NCBI RefSeq assembly: GCF_001020205.1
Contig: NZ_CP011663.1
Span: 1,674,001 to 1,738,000 of the forward strand
DNA from: Clostridium sporogenes
Lineage (GTDB): Bacteria > Bacillota > Clostridia > Clostridiales > Clostridiaceae
Length of the DNA stretch: 64,000 bases
Direction: 5' to 3'
The position numbers and the translations under genes were made by a program. The notes beneath the pieces are model-generated. The model worked only from the letters and a program-made list of their open reading frames with translations. It was not told the origin of the DNA and made no database searches. Position 1 is the stretch's first letter, and every line of letters starts with the position of its first letter. This document shows positions 16,612 to 25,738 of this stretch, piece after piece.

Positions 16612-17709
16612 ATGAATTTGAAAATTGAAAATCTTACCATAAAATTCAAAGAGGTTACTGCTGTAAAGAATTTAAATTTAGATATAGAGGAAGGGACTAT
16701 TGTAACATTATTAGGGCCAAGTGGATGTGGTAAAAGCACTACATTATATACTATAGCTGGATTGTACAAGCCTACTAAAGGAAATATATATTTTAATGAT
16801 AGGATTATAGATAATTTAGAGCCAGAAAAAAGAAATATAGGCATGGTTTTTCAAAATTATGCTCTATATCCTCATATGACTGTATATAAGAATATAGAAT
16901 TTCCTTTAAAAATGAAAAAGATTAAATCTAAAGAAGCAAAGGAAAAAGTAGAAAGTATAGCTAAATTGGTTAAAATAAAAGATTTGTTAGAAAGAAAACC
17001 TTCACAACTATCAGGGGGACAACAACAAAGAGTGGCTATAGCAAGAGCTTTGGTTAAAGAGCCAGAAATACTATTGTTAGATGAACCTTTGTCTAATTTA
17101 GATGCCAGGCTTAGGATTGAAATGAGGGAAGAAATAAGGAGAATACAAAAAGAATTAAATATAACTACTATATTTGTTACCCATGATCAAGAAGAAGCTA
17201 TGACAATGTCAGATAAAATTGCCTTATTAAAAAAAGGGGAACTTCAACAATATGATAAACCAGAAAACCTATATATAAAACCTAATAATTTATTTGTGGC
17301 TAAATTTTTAGGAAATCCTCCTATAAATATTTTAGAAGGTGAAGTAGATAAAAATAGCAATTTTTTTAAAATTTTTGAAGGTAAAATTATATTACCTTTA
17401 GATGATTTTATTAAAGATAAAAATATAGAAGACGGTACATATAAAATTGCCATAAGATGTGAAGATTTTATACTAGGGGAAAAGGATAGTTCTACTATAA
17501 AAGGCACTATAGAAATGGCAGAAATGATAGGAAGAGATACTATAATAAAAGTAAAAGTAGGTAATGATTATATAAGATGCATAATACCCTATGAAAATTT
17601 AAATAAAAATGAGAAAACAGTATATCTAAATATAAAAAAATATAAAATACATTTTTTTAGTTTTGAAGATGAAAAAAATCTATTAATTAAAGGTGAAGAA
17701 AGTGAATAA
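16612..17709 (+). CDS. Sugar-type ABC importer ATPase (UgpC/MsmK family)
   Basis: 365 residues. The ATPase domain (1-235) has Walker A G-P-S-G-C-G-K-S-T, signature L-S-G-G-Q-Q-Q-R, Walker B L-L-L-D-E-P-L-S-N-L-D and an H-loop T-H-D-Q-E-E-A-M-T. Residues 240-365 form the C-terminal TOBE/MalK-like regulatory domain, which marks carbohydrate or polyol importers. The ribosome site is weak (GACGGTG), consistent with coupling to the desulfidase gene just upstream. Its end overlaps the first permease gene. Confidence 0.93.
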   Translation: MNLKIENLTIKFKEVTAVKNLNLDIEEGTIVTLLGPSGCGKSTTLYTIAGLYKPTKGNIYFNDRIIDNLEPEKRNIGMVFQNYALYPHMTVYKNIEFPLKMKKIKSKEAKEKVESIAKLVKIKDLLERKPSQLSGGQQQRVAIARALVKEPEILLLDEPLSNLDARLRIEMREEIRRIQKELNITTIFVTHDQEEAMTMSDKIALLKKGELQQYDKPENLYIKPNNLFVAKFLGNPPINILEGEVDKNSNFFKIFEGKIILPLDDFIKDKNIEDGTYKIAIRCEDFILGEKDSSTIKGTIEMAEMIGRDTIIKVKVGNDYIRCIIPYENLNKNEKTVYLNIKKYKIHFFSFEDEKNLLIKGEESE

Positions 17710-18595
17710 TAATAAAAATTTAAAATCCTTTGTAAAAGGTATTATGTATATAGCACCAGCTTTTGTACTACTTTTAATTTTTAATATTTATCCTATAATA
17801 AAATCCTTTGATATGAGTTTTTATACTCGTTATAACTACTATAAGGATATAGTTTATGCTAGAGGATTAGATAATTTTTATTACATATTTAGTGATAAAG
17901 AATTTTTAATAGCTATGAAAAATACTTTTATATATGTGCTTTATGTTATGCCTATATCTATTATTTTATCATTGATAATTGCCATTTTACTAAATTCAAA
18001 TATAAAATTCAGAGGTTTTTTTAGAACTGTATATTTTATACCATTTATAACATCAACAGTAGCCATATCTATGGTTTGGAGATGGATGTATCATGCAGAT
18101 CATGGAATTATAAATTATCTATTACAAGTAATAGGATTATCTCCTGTTAAGTGGCTTTCAGATCCTAAATGGGCTATGCCTAGTTTAATTATATTAAGTG
18201 TATGGAAAAGTCTTGGTTATAATATAGTCATATTTTTAGCAGGGCTTCAAAATATAGATGAGCAGTATAATTTAGCAGCTAAATTAGATGGAGCTAATAA
18301 GTGGGAAAGAATCAAAAACATAACTGTACCACTGTTATCCCCAACTATATTTTTTGTATGCATAATGACTTTGATAAGCTCTTTTAAAGTTTTTGGAGAA
18401 ATATTTGCCTTGTTTGATAAGCAACCTGGACCATTAAATACTTGCCTTACTATGGTATATTACATATACAACAAATTTTATAATCAGTATCAATATGGCA
18501 TTGCATCTGCTGCAGTATTTGTTCTTTTTATAATAATAAGCCTATTTAACTTTATTCAATTTTATATAGGAAAGAAAAAAGTAGAATATCATTAA
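17702..18595 (+). CDS. ABC sugar permease, UgpA/MalF type
   Basis: 297 residues, six predicted membrane segments. The inner-membrane coupling loop shows the EAA-type pattern L-A-A-K-L-D-G-A-N with P-L-L-S-P after it. Two GTG starts are possible. The one at 17702 has an AGGTGA at 17691-17696 five bases upstream and is preferred over 17693; either overlaps the ATPase stop, indicating translational coupling. Pairs with the next gene to form the membrane channel. Confidence 0.92.
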   Translation: MNNNKNLKSFVKGIMYIAPAFVLLLIFNIYPIIKSFDMSFYTRYNYYKDIVYARGLDNFYYIFSDKEFLIAMKNTFIYVLYVMPISIILSLIIAILLNSNIKFRGFFRTVYFIPFITSTVAISMVWRWMYHADHGIINYLLQVIGLSPVKWLSDPKWAMPSLIILSVWKSLGYNIVIFLAGLQNIDEQYNLAAKLDGANKWERIKNITVPLLSPTIFFVCIMTLISSFKVFGEIFALFDKQPGPLNTCLTMVYYIYNKFYNQYQYGIASAAVFVLFIIISLFNFIQFYIGKKKVEYH

Positions 18596-18630
18596 ATTAT
18601 CTAGAGGATATTATGCAAGGAGATTATATT

Positions 18631-19455
18631 ATGACAAAAAATATTTTAAAGAAATCTTTGATTTATATCATATTAGTATTAGGATGTATTATTACTTTGC
18701 TACCTTTCCTGTGGATGATAAGTACATCACTAAAGCCCTTTAATGAAATATTTTTAATGCCACCTAAATGGATACCATCTAAAATAATGTGGAAAAATTA
18801 TGGAGAAGTTCAAAGTAAAATGCCTTTACTAAAATATTTTTTTAATAGTGTAATTATAACTTTAGGTATAACTTTAGGAACTCTTATTACTACTATTTTA
18901 GCAGCCTTTGCTTTTTCAAAAGTTAAGTTTTGGGGTAGGGACGTAATATTTTCTATATTTATTGGAACTATGATGATACCAGGAGAGGTTATATTAATAC
19001 CTAATTACATAACTATATCCAAGATAGGTTGGATGAATAACTATAAAGCTTTAATAATACCCTGGACTGTAAGTGTATTTTCTATATTTTTATTAAGACA
19101 ATTTTTCTTTACTATACCAGAACCTCTTTATAGAGCAGCAAAAATAGATGGGTGTAGTGATTTTAAATTCTTGTGGAGCATAATGGTTCCTTTATCAAAG
19201 CCAGCTTTAATAACTATAGCATTACTTAGAATTATAAATAGCTGGAATGAATTTTTATGGCCACTTATTGTAACTAATATACCAAATATGAGAACACTTC
19301 CAGTAGGGCTTATGACATTTACATCAGAGTCCGGAGCGGATTATCATTTATTAATGGCGGCAGCTACTATGATAATAATTCCAATACTTATAGTTTATTT
19401 TGTACTACAAAAATACATAATATCTGGTATGACGAAATCTGGAATAAAGGGATAA
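18631..19455 (+). CDS. ABC sugar permease, UgpE/MalG type
   Basis: 274 residues, six membrane segments. It begins with the family's T-L-L-P-F-L-W-M-I-S-T-S-L-K-P block and contains the EAA loop Y-R-A-A-K-I-D-G-C followed by P-L-S-K-P-A. The in-frame ATG at 18613 lies before the AAGGAG at 18617-18622; the ATG at 18631 has proper spacing and is taken. It partners the preceding permease. Confidence 0.93.
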   Translation: MTKNILKKSLIYIILVLGCIITLLPFLWMISTSLKPFNEIFLMPPKWIPSKIMWKNYGEVQSKMPLLKYFFNSVIITLGITLGTLITTILAAFAFSKVKFWGRDVIFSIFIGTMMIPGEVILIPNYITISKIGWMNNYKALIIPWTVSVFSIFLLRQFFFTIPEPLYRAAKIDGCSDFKFLWSIMVPLSKPALITIALLRIINSWNEFLWPLIVTNIPNMRTLPVGLMTFTSESGADYHLLMAAATMIIIPILIVYFVLQKYIISGMTKSGIKG

Positions 19456-19500
19456 TTTGTTTTTAAATAAATTTAATATAAATAAGTCGGAGGGGATAAA

Positions 19501-20862
19501 ATGAAATTTAAAAAATTAACAGCTCTTATTACAGCAGTTACATTAACCTTTGGGTTAGCAGCCTGTGGTAGCAATAAGGAAGATGCATCAAAAAAGGAAG
19601 AGTCAAAAACCACAATAGCAACAGAGATAAAAGAACCTGTTACAATTGAATTTTGGCATGCTATGAATGGTGAGAACGAAGCTGCACTAAAAGATATAAC
19701 AGAGGAATTTAATAAAAAAAATAAGGATAAGATAACAGTAAAATTAGTATACCAAGGTCATTATAAAGAATTATTTTCAAAATTAGATGGTGCTGCTAAA
19801 TCTAAAAAATTACCAGCATTAACTATGATATATCCAAATAGATTGACAGCTTATGTTATGAATGATTTAGTAGAAAATTTAAATCCTTATATTGAAAATG
19901 AAAAAATAGGATTTAAAAAGGATGTATGGAATGATATTCCGGAATTTGTAAGAGATAATGGTATGTGGAATGATAAACATTATTCACTTCCATTTAATAA
20001 AGGTACATATCTTCTTTTTTACAATGAAGAGTTGCTAAAAAAATATAATGTAAAAGTTCCAACTAATTGGGATGAGTTAAAGGAAGCCTCTAAAAAATTA
20101 ACTGTAGATACTAATGGTGATGGGAAAAATGATATATACGGTTTAGGATTAAATTCATCTGTAGGAATAGATTCAAGTTTTTGGGTAGAACAAGCAGGTG
20201 GACATTTAATAGATGAAGCCAATGATAAACTTCTTTTCAATTCAAAAGAGGGAGTAGAAGCCTTTGATTTTTTATCAGGATTAGTTAAATCAGGTAATGC
20301 TAAAATAGCCACTGAAGAAAAATATATGACTGGTGCTTTTAGTAGAGGAGAAGCAGCTATGGGAATTTCTTCAATATCAGCCTTACCAGATATAATAAAG
20401 GCTTGTAAAGGAAACAATATAAACTTTAAAACTGCAGTGCTACCAGAAGGAAAGAAAAAAGCAGCATTATTTTCAGGTACAGATGTAGCAATATTTAATA
20501 CTCCTTCATCAGAAGAGAAACTAGCAGCCTTTGAATATTTAAAATTCTTTATGGAAAAAGAAAGTCAAATAAAGTGGGCTACTAAATCAGGTTATTTACC
20601 ACTTAGAAAATCTGTTATAGATTCAAAAGAATTTAAAGATTATGTAGAAAAAGAAAATCCAGCAAAAGGAGAAGCAGTTAAAGAATTTGATTATGGTTAT
20701 TGTGATCCTAAAGTATTAAATGGATATGCTATACATGATAATATGGCTAAAGCTTTAGATCAGATAATAGCTGGAAAGAAAGATTCAAAGCAAGCTCTAA
20801 GTAATGCAGAAAAGAAAGCAAGACAAGAGTTAGATGAAGCTAAAAAAGCTTTTGGAAAGTAG
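19501..20862 (+). CDS. Extracellular solute-binding lipoprotein of sugar ABC importer
   Basis: 453 residues. A lipoprotein signal peptide ends in L-A-A-C with C22 as the lipidated residue. The mature part is a family 1 solute-binding protein (UgpB/MalE class), opening with V-T-I-E-F-W-H-A-M. A calcium-loop motif D-T-N-G-D-G-K-N-D near residue 202 is common in Gram-positive members. The last gene of the operon, 45 bases after the second permease, with a strong GGAGGGG ribosome site. UgpB-type proteins bind glycerol-phosphate derivatives or oligosaccharides; the ligand cannot be read from the sequence. Confidence 0.93.
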   Translation: MKFKKLTALITAVTLTFGLAACGSNKEDASKKEESKTTIATEIKEPVTIEFWHAMNGENEAALKDITEEFNKKNKDKITVKLVYQGHYKELFSKLDGAAKSKKLPALTMIYPNRLTAYVMNDLVENLNPYIENEKIGFKKDVWNDIPEFVRDNGMWNDKHYSLPFNKGTYLLFYNEELLKKYNVKVPTNWDELKEASKKLTVDTNGDGKNDIYGLGLNSSVGIDSSFWVEQAGGHLIDEANDKLLFNSKEGVEAFDFLSGLVKSGNAKIATEEKYMTGAFSRGEAAMGISSISALPDIIKACKGNNINFKTAVLPEGKKKAALFSGTDVAIFNTPSSEEKLAAFEYLKFFMEKESQIKWATKSGYLPLRKSVIDSKEFKDYVEKENPAKGEAVKEFDYGYCDPKVLNGYAIHDNMAKALDQIIAGKKDSKQALSNAEKKARQELDEAKKAFGK

Positions 20863-20944
20863 GCATAAAAATTAACAGTTATGGTACTTATTTTGGATAA
20901 TATAGAAGAATAAAGATTTTATAATAAGAGATTTTAAATTTTGA

Positions 20945-21058
20945 AAATTTACCCTATAGAATGGACAATAATATGATACTTTTAAGATAGACAGATTAAA
21001 AAATAAAAATCTGTTATTGGAAAGGACACATATTAAAGTTTATCTATAGGGTAATTTT
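20945..21058. other. Structured intergenic region between convergent operons
   Basis: Distant complementary arms (ACCCTATAG at 20951-20959 and CTATAGGGT at 21044-21052, extendable through the flanking A/T tracts with one bulge) enclose about 84 bases. Inside is a smaller hairpin with an ACAGAT/ATCTGT core. It can end transcription of both the ABC operon and ldh, though the enclosed structure is larger than a simple terminator. Confidence 0.5.
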
Positions 21059-21085
21059 AATAGTAATGTTTATCTTATGTAAACA

Positions 21086-22042
21086 CTATAGACCAGATGC
21101 ATTATTTAAAGTATCTCTTAAAGTATTAGCAGATTTAACTAATTTATCTGATTCTGGTTTACTTAAATCTATATTTAAGGCTTTTTCAACGCCTGATCCA
21201 CCTACGATACACGGCATTCCTAGGTAAACATCTTCAATTCCATAGTAATCTTCCACTAAAGTAGAAACTGGTAATATAGTCTTTTCATCGCCTAATATAG
21301 CTTTTACAATACGTGTTACTGCTAAAGCTATAGCGTAGAAAGTAGCACCTTTTCTATTTATAACTTCGTAAGCTGCATTTTTAACGTTTTCGTAAACTTC
21401 GTGTCTAAATTCATCGTTATATTCAAGATTTTCTTTATTGGCATATTCATCAATTTTAATGTTTTGAATGTTAGTTACACTCCAAGTAGCTATTTCAGAA
21501 TCTCCATGCTCTCCCATTATGAAAGTATTTACATTTCTTGGATCTATATTATATCTTTTCCCTATTTCATGTTTAAGTCTTGATGTGTCTAAAACTGTAC
21601 CTGAACCTATAACTCTTTCTTTAGGAAATCCAGATAATTTATAAGTTACATAACTTAATACATCTACAGGATTTGAAACTACTAATAAAATAGCATCTTT
21701 ATTATATTTTACTACTTCAGGTATTATTCCTTTAAATATATTAATGTTTTTATTTATAAGGTCAAGTCTTGTTTCCCCTGGTTTTTGAGCTGCACCAGCT
21801 GTAATTACAACAATATCTGAACCTTCAGTATCTTTATAATCTCCACTTAGTATATTTACAGGTTGAACAAAATCTGCTCCGTGAGCTAAATCCATAGCTT
21901 CTCCTTCAGTTTTTGCTTTGTTAACGTCTACTAATACTATTTCAGTAGCAACACCTGATAACATTAATGAATAAGCAGTAGTAGCGCCTACTGAACCTGC
22001 ACCTATAACGGATATTTTAGTAGTATTTTTTCTTTTTATCAT
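21086..22042 (-). CDS. ldh: L-lactate dehydrogenase
   Basis: 318 residues. It reduces pyruvate to L-lactate with NADH, regenerating NAD+ in fermentation. The NAD motif is G14-A-G-S-V-G19, the mobile active-site loop is Q86-K-P-G-E-T-R92 and the catalytic histidine is H179 in M-G-E-H-G-D-S-E. Gln at 86 rather than Arg favours lactate over malate dehydrogenase. A GGGGGT ribosome site precedes the ATG. A FadR-type operator lies about 60 bases upstream of the start and a Rex-type palindrome further out. It is divergent from a FadR/LldR-like regulator. Confidence 0.96.
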   Translation of the reverse strand: MIKRKNTTKISVIGAGSVGATTAYSLMLSGVATEIVLVDVNKAKTEGEAMDLAHGADFVQPVNILSGDYKDTEGSDIVVITAGAAQKPGETRLDLINKNINIFKGIIPEVVKYNKDAILLVVSNPVDVLSYVTYKLSGFPKERVIGSGTVLDTSRLKHEIGKRYNIDPRNVNTFIMGEHGDSEIATWSVTNIQNIKIDEYANKENLEYNDEFRHEVYENVKNAAYEVINRKGATFYAIALAVTRIVKAILGDEKTILPVSTLVEDYYGIEDVYLGMPCIVGGSGVEKALNIDLSKPESDKLVKSANTLRDTLNNASGL

Positions 22043-22101
22043 TTTAAATTACCCCCTAAAAATTTAAATTTATTCACTGGATTGTTGGTATTTTGGTTTA
22101 G

Positions 22102-22112
22102 TGGTAATACCA
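22102..22112. promoter_or_regulatory. FadR/LldR-type operator in front of ldh
   Basis: TGGTAATACCA matches the FadR-subfamily consensus T-N-G-T-N3-A-C-N-A exactly. It sits inside a larger pair of nested repeats (TTGGTATT at 22085-22092 with AATACCAA at 22106-22113). On the minus strand a TATAAT box at 22125-22130 lies just upstream, so the site would cover the ldh transcription start. Confidence 0.6.
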
Positions 22113-22330
22113 ATACCACGAGATTATAATATCATATAATTGTATAGATTGCTAGGATAGTTAATTAATTAACATTTTTTATAGTATAATCATTTATGGT
22201 TGAGTATAAACAGAAAATAAGTAATATTAGTTAATTTTATTAGATATTATATCCCTATATATTTGCATTATAATAGATGTAATTTTAAAATACTTTTGCT
22301 ATATAAAAGAATGTTAATAAATGATCATGC

Positions 22331-22360
22331 TTGACATAAAATTGAAACTTAGAGTATAAT
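22331..22360 (+). promoter_or_regulatory. Sigma-A promoter of the GntR regulator
   Basis: Consensus TTGACA at 22331-22336 and consensus TATAAT at 22355-22360, spaced 18 bp, reading towards the regulator gene, which starts 184 bases further on. Confidence 0.8.
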
Positions 22361-22423
22361 CTTAATGAAAGTAATTAAGATTTATCTAAAATAAAGTTTA
22401 TATTTTTATAATATATTAGAATT

Positions 22424-22443
22424 TTTGTGAATATGTTCACAAA
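22424..22443. promoter_or_regulatory. Rex-like (or Crp/Fnr-like) palindrome
   Basis: Perfect palindrome with arms TTTGTGAA (22424-22431) and TTCACAAA (22436-22443) around a 4-base spacer. This fits the TTGTGAA-N4-TTCACAA operator of the NADH sensor Rex, a known regulator of ldh in Gram-positives. The TGTGA-N6-TCACA core also fits Crp/Fnr proteins. It lies downstream of the promoter at 22331. Confidence 0.6.
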
Positions 22444-22543
22444 TATATGGTAATATACAGTAACAACATATAAATTTTAATATACAACATTTATGTTTAT
22501 AAAAACTTGTTATATTTTTACTTTTAAGAAGGGATGAATAATT

Positions 22544-23254
22544 ATGTTTAGTCCTATAAAAAACACAAGAGTTTACGAAAAAGCTATAGAACAAATTAAA
22601 GAAATGATTGTTGAGGGTACTTTTAAAAAGGGAGATAAACTTCCTTCTGAGAGGGAAATGGCAGAAAGCCTACAAATTAGTAGAACTTCTATAAGAGAAG
22701 CCCTTAGGGAATTAGAAATTATGGGACTTATAGAATCAAGACAAGGGGATGGAAACTTTGTAAAAAGTAGTTTTGAAAATAACTTATTGAAACCTTTGTC
22801 TACTATATTTTTATTGAAAGAAAGTAATTCGGATGAAATATTGGAACTTAGGCAGATTATTGAAAGAGGATCTGTTGCATTAGCTGCTGAAAGAATAACT
22901 GATGAGGAATTAGAAGAAATGGAACTTCTTGTTGAAGATTCTTTAAAATCAGATTTTAAAGATCAGTTAGTAGATGTAGATATAGATTTTCATTATAAGA
23001 TAGCACAAGCTTCTAAGAATTTTCTTATACTAAGCATATTAAATGCTATATCATTTTTAATTGAAGCTTTCATTAAAGACATAAGAAAAAATGTAATAAC
23101 AAAAAAAGAAAATACGGATATGCTTATAAAGCAACATAAGGATATTTTGGCAGCATTAAAGGAGCATGATCCAATAGCTGCTGAAAAAGCTATGTTATCT
23201 CACTTACAATACGTTAACAGTCAAATGAAAAAAGAAATCGAAATTATTACTTAA
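22544..23254 (+). CDS. FadR-subfamily GntR regulator (LldR-like)
   Basis: 236 residues. Winged helix at about 5-75 (K-G-D-K-L-P-S-E-R-E-M-A-E-x-L-x-I-S-R-T-S-I-R-E-A-L) followed by the all-helical FCD ligand domain, where D141-type and His residues in D-I-D-F-H-Y-K-I-A and the Q-H-K-D-I-L/A-M-L-S-H-L helices would bind a metal-linked carboxylate. This is the LldR/PdhR group responding to lactate, pyruvate or similar acids. Divergence from ldh and the matching operator at 22102 suggest that it controls ldh. The ligand is inferred. Confidence 0.88.
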   Translation: MFSPIKNTRVYEKAIEQIKEMIVEGTFKKGDKLPSEREMAESLQISRTSIREALRELEIMGLIESRQGDGNFVKSSFENNLLKPLSTIFLLKESNSDEILELRQIIERGSVALAAERITDEELEEMELLVEDSLKSDFKDQLVDVDIDFHYKIAQASKNFLILSILNAISFLIEAFIKDIRKNVITKKENTDMLIKQHKDILAALKEHDPIAAEKAMLSHLQYVNSQMKKEIEIIT

Positions 23255-23280
23255 GGTACTATATACATTATATAGTACTT
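23254..23280 (+). terminator. Terminator after GntR regulator
   Basis: A 10-bp perfect stem (23256-23265 with 23269-23278), extended by one G-T and one A-T pair, with a 3-nt loop and a T6 run. The stop codon TAA is adjacent. Confidence 0.88.
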
Positions 23281-23517
23281 TTTTATTTTAAAGAAAAAAG
23301 TTATGACAGATAGGTATTAGACATTTTATTTTTCATAGAGATATATTAAGTGAAAGGGTAATTTATAATCAGAAAATGAAAGGATTTTTTACAATAATTA
23401 TGATACTTATCTTTGCTTTAAAATTAAAAAAGAAATAAATAATTTGAAAGTAAAAGGTATAAAGTACCAGATTATTAACTAAAGTAAAAGAGTTAGTGTA
23501 CTAAAAATATAATAAAA

Positions 23518-23557
23518 AAGAACTTTAATTTAGGATATAGTTAAAATTAAAGTTCTT
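23518..23557. terminator. Hairpin in the 23.3-23.7 kb gap
   Basis: 14-bp perfect stem (23518-23531 with 23544-23557), 12-nt loop, A-rich before and T-rich after, so it could stop both strands. It probably ends the minus-strand CGCAxxG gene. The remainder of 23281-23690 has no recognisable gene. Confidence 0.75.
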
Positions 23558-23690
23558 TTTATTGTTTTCCTTACTCATGTATATTATTGGCGCTAGTTTT
23601 AGAAAATATACATAAAATATAAGAACAGGTGAAAATATTTATATTTTATGTAAGCTATTCACAATTTATGAATGTTGTATATTTATATTA

Positions 23691-24179
23691 CTATTTTACT
23701 TTAATATGTTCGTCTTCAATAAGTTCATTTGCAACCCATCTTGCAACTTTTCCAGTGATTGTTATGCAGTGATTTTTTCTTTCAGGACTTTTGAAGTTAT
23801 CTCCAGCCCATTTTTTTGTTATTACTCTACAACAAGTTGATTTATATTCATTCTTTATATAGTCATGAAGACTGCTAGATTTTTTAAACATTTTTTCATT
23901 CATAGCCTCACCTTCAACTCTACCATATATCATACCTAGAGCCATTTGTCCACCTGAGACTGCACCACATAAACATCCTGATTTACCAAGGCCTATAGGA
24001 AATCCGCTTGCCATTTTAACTATGCTTTCATCATATGGTTTTCCTAATACTTCGTTAATTGTTTGAACTACTGCTTCACTGCAAAAAAAAGTACCACTTC
24101 TAAAGTAATCTTCAGCTACAGCTTGTACTTTATCAAGAAGTTCTTCTTTTGTAAATTCTTTTGTGTTAATTAAATCCAT
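23691..24179 (-). CDS. C_GCAxxG_C_C family redox protein
   Basis: 162 residues of the C-GCAxxG-C-C family found in anaerobes. The first half carries F-F-C-S-E-A-V near 34, then G-C-L-C-G-A-V-S-G-G with the diagnostic G-C-x-x-G-A. Later come paired cysteines (S-T-C-C-R) and a final N-H-C. The conserved cysteines suggest metal or redox cofactor binding (selenocysteine in some homologues, ordinary Cys here). Function is not established. A GTG codon directly precedes the ATG; the AGGAGG spacing favours the ATG at 24179. Monocistronic. Confidence 0.82.
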   Translation of the reverse strand: MDLINTKEFTKEELLDKVQAVAEDYFRSGTFFCSEAVVQTINEVLGKPYDESIVKMASGFPIGLGKSGCLCGAVSGGQMALGMIYGRVEGEAMNEKMFKKSSSLHDYIKNEYKSTCCRVITKKWAGDNFKSPERKNHCITITGKVARWVANELIEDEHIKVK

Positions 24180-24412
24180 CACATATTCCTCCTACATACT
24201 TATAAAAACTTACTAATATTATAATTTAAATTAAATACGCAACTTTTATTATAAGTTATGTATTTTAAACTTACCAATAAATAAATATTATAATTAAATG
24301 ATTATTTATAAAAAAAACAAATAACTAAAGAATCATATTTAGAGCTATGATATACTTTTATGTGCATTTAATAAACTTATAAAAACTTTAAAAGATAAGG
24401 AGGCGATCTTAA

Positions 24413-25354
24413 TTGAATAAATTTTTAAAGAAATATCCAGTTCCTATTGTGGGACTTATGTTAGGATTGGCAGCGGCAGGTAATCTTGTCCAATCTTATG
24501 GAGAAGTGTACCGGAGTATATTCGGAATAATATCATTTATATTACTTATTTTAATGATAGTAAAAATTATAAAATTTCCTAAAGGAGTGTTAGAAAGCTT
24601 AGAAAATCCAGTGGTAGCTAGTGTGTTTCCAACATTATCAATGGGAATTATGTTATTATCAACTTATTGTACTACATTTGCAAAATCTTTTGCTTATATA
24701 ATGTGGATTATAGGAGTCGCTTTGCATGTTGTATTAATATTATGGTTTACAAAGAAATTTGCTTTAAATTTTAATATTAATAAGGTATTTCCATCATGGT
24801 TTATAGTTTATGTAGGGATAGTAGTTACTAGTGTTACAGCACCTGCTTATAAAATGCAAAATGTAGGAAAAATAGCTTTTTGGTTTGGGTTTGTAACTTA
24901 TTTGATACTTTTACCAATAGTTATTTATAGAGTAGTAAAGATAAAGGGTATGCCTGAACCAACATTACCGACACTTGCAATATTCGCAGCACCTGCAAGT
25001 TTATTGTTAGCAGGATACATGAAATCATTTGAAACAAAAAATATTATAATGGTATGGTTTTTAATGTCATTATCAATTATTATGTATATGATAGTTGTTA
25101 TTATGTTGTTCAAACTTTTAAAACTAAAATTTTACCCAAGTTATTCAGGCTTTACATTTCCACTTATAATAAGTGGAATATCAATAAAACTTACTAATGG
25201 ATTTTTAATTAAATCTGGACAAGCTATTCCTTTATTAAAGTATTTAGTGAAATTACAGGAAGTAGTAGCTGTTGTCATAACATTATATGTATTAATTATA
25301 TATATTAAATTTCTTTTACCTGAAAAACATGATTGTATTAGTATTAGTAAGTAG
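24413..25354 (+). CDS. TDT-family (TehA-like) membrane transporter
   Basis: 313 residues, about ten hydrophobic helices, resembling the tellurite-resistance/dicarboxylate transporter (TDT) family, which includes TehA and plant SLAC1 anion channels. The opening P-V-P-I-V-G-L-M-L-G-L-A-A-x-G-N is characteristic. The start is TTG, seven bases after an AAGGAGG at 24399-24405. No soluble domain. Substrate unknown; anion or weak-acid efflux is plausible. Monocistronic, with its own terminator. Confidence 0.85.
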   Translation: MNKFLKKYPVPIVGLMLGLAAAGNLVQSYGEVYRSIFGIISFILLILMIVKIIKFPKGVLESLENPVVASVFPTLSMGIMLLSTYCTTFAKSFAYIMWIIGVALHVVLILWFTKKFALNFNINKVFPSWFIVYVGIVVTSVTAPAYKMQNVGKIAFWFGFVTYLILLPIVIYRVVKIKGMPEPTLPTLAIFAAPASLLLAGYMKSFETKNIIMVWFLMSLSIIMYMIVVIMLFKLLKLKFYPSYSGFTFPLIISGISIKLTNGFLIKSGQAIPLLKYLVKLQEVVAVVITLYVLIIYIKFLLPEKHDCISISK

Positions 25355-25472
25355 AATTTTTAAAAAGTTAAAGCAAATTAATTTTTAAAAGAAAAAATAT
25401 AACTAAATGTTGAATAGAGTTAAATATGATAAATAATTAAATATGTATTTGATACATTAAAAAGGATCAGAT

Positions 25473-25518
25473 ATTGGTTCATTTATTTTTAAGGGGATTT
25501 AAAAGTAAATGAACCAAT
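25473..25518 (+). terminator. Terminator after TDT transporter
   Basis: 13-bp stem (25473-25485 with 25506-25518), 20-nt loop, followed by TTTTT. The rest of 25355-25738 contains only AT-rich leader for the next gene. Confidence 0.85.
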
Positions 25519-25738
25519 TTTTTATAAAAAGTTAAAACACTATTTTGTATTTTGATATATTCTAGAAAAATTTTTTTATTGAATTTAATTGAAATTAGTA
25601 TAAAATAAAAGAGAAATATTATATATGAATTTGTTTTATTAGTAATTTATAAGTAGGTAAATGAAATAGAGTTATACATATTAAGAATCAGCAAACTTAG
25701 TAGAATTTAATGAAACATAATAACAATGGAGGAGTGTT

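Noticed and set aside
16344..16844. 166-codon minus-strand frame across the desulfidase and ATPase genes
   Set aside because: Shadow of two well-supported plus-strand genes.
22406..22594. 62-codon minus-strand frame between ldh and the GntR gene
   Set aside because: Covers the promoter and Rex-like site and enters the GntR coding region; Cys/Tyr/Ile-rich chance translation of AT-rich DNA.
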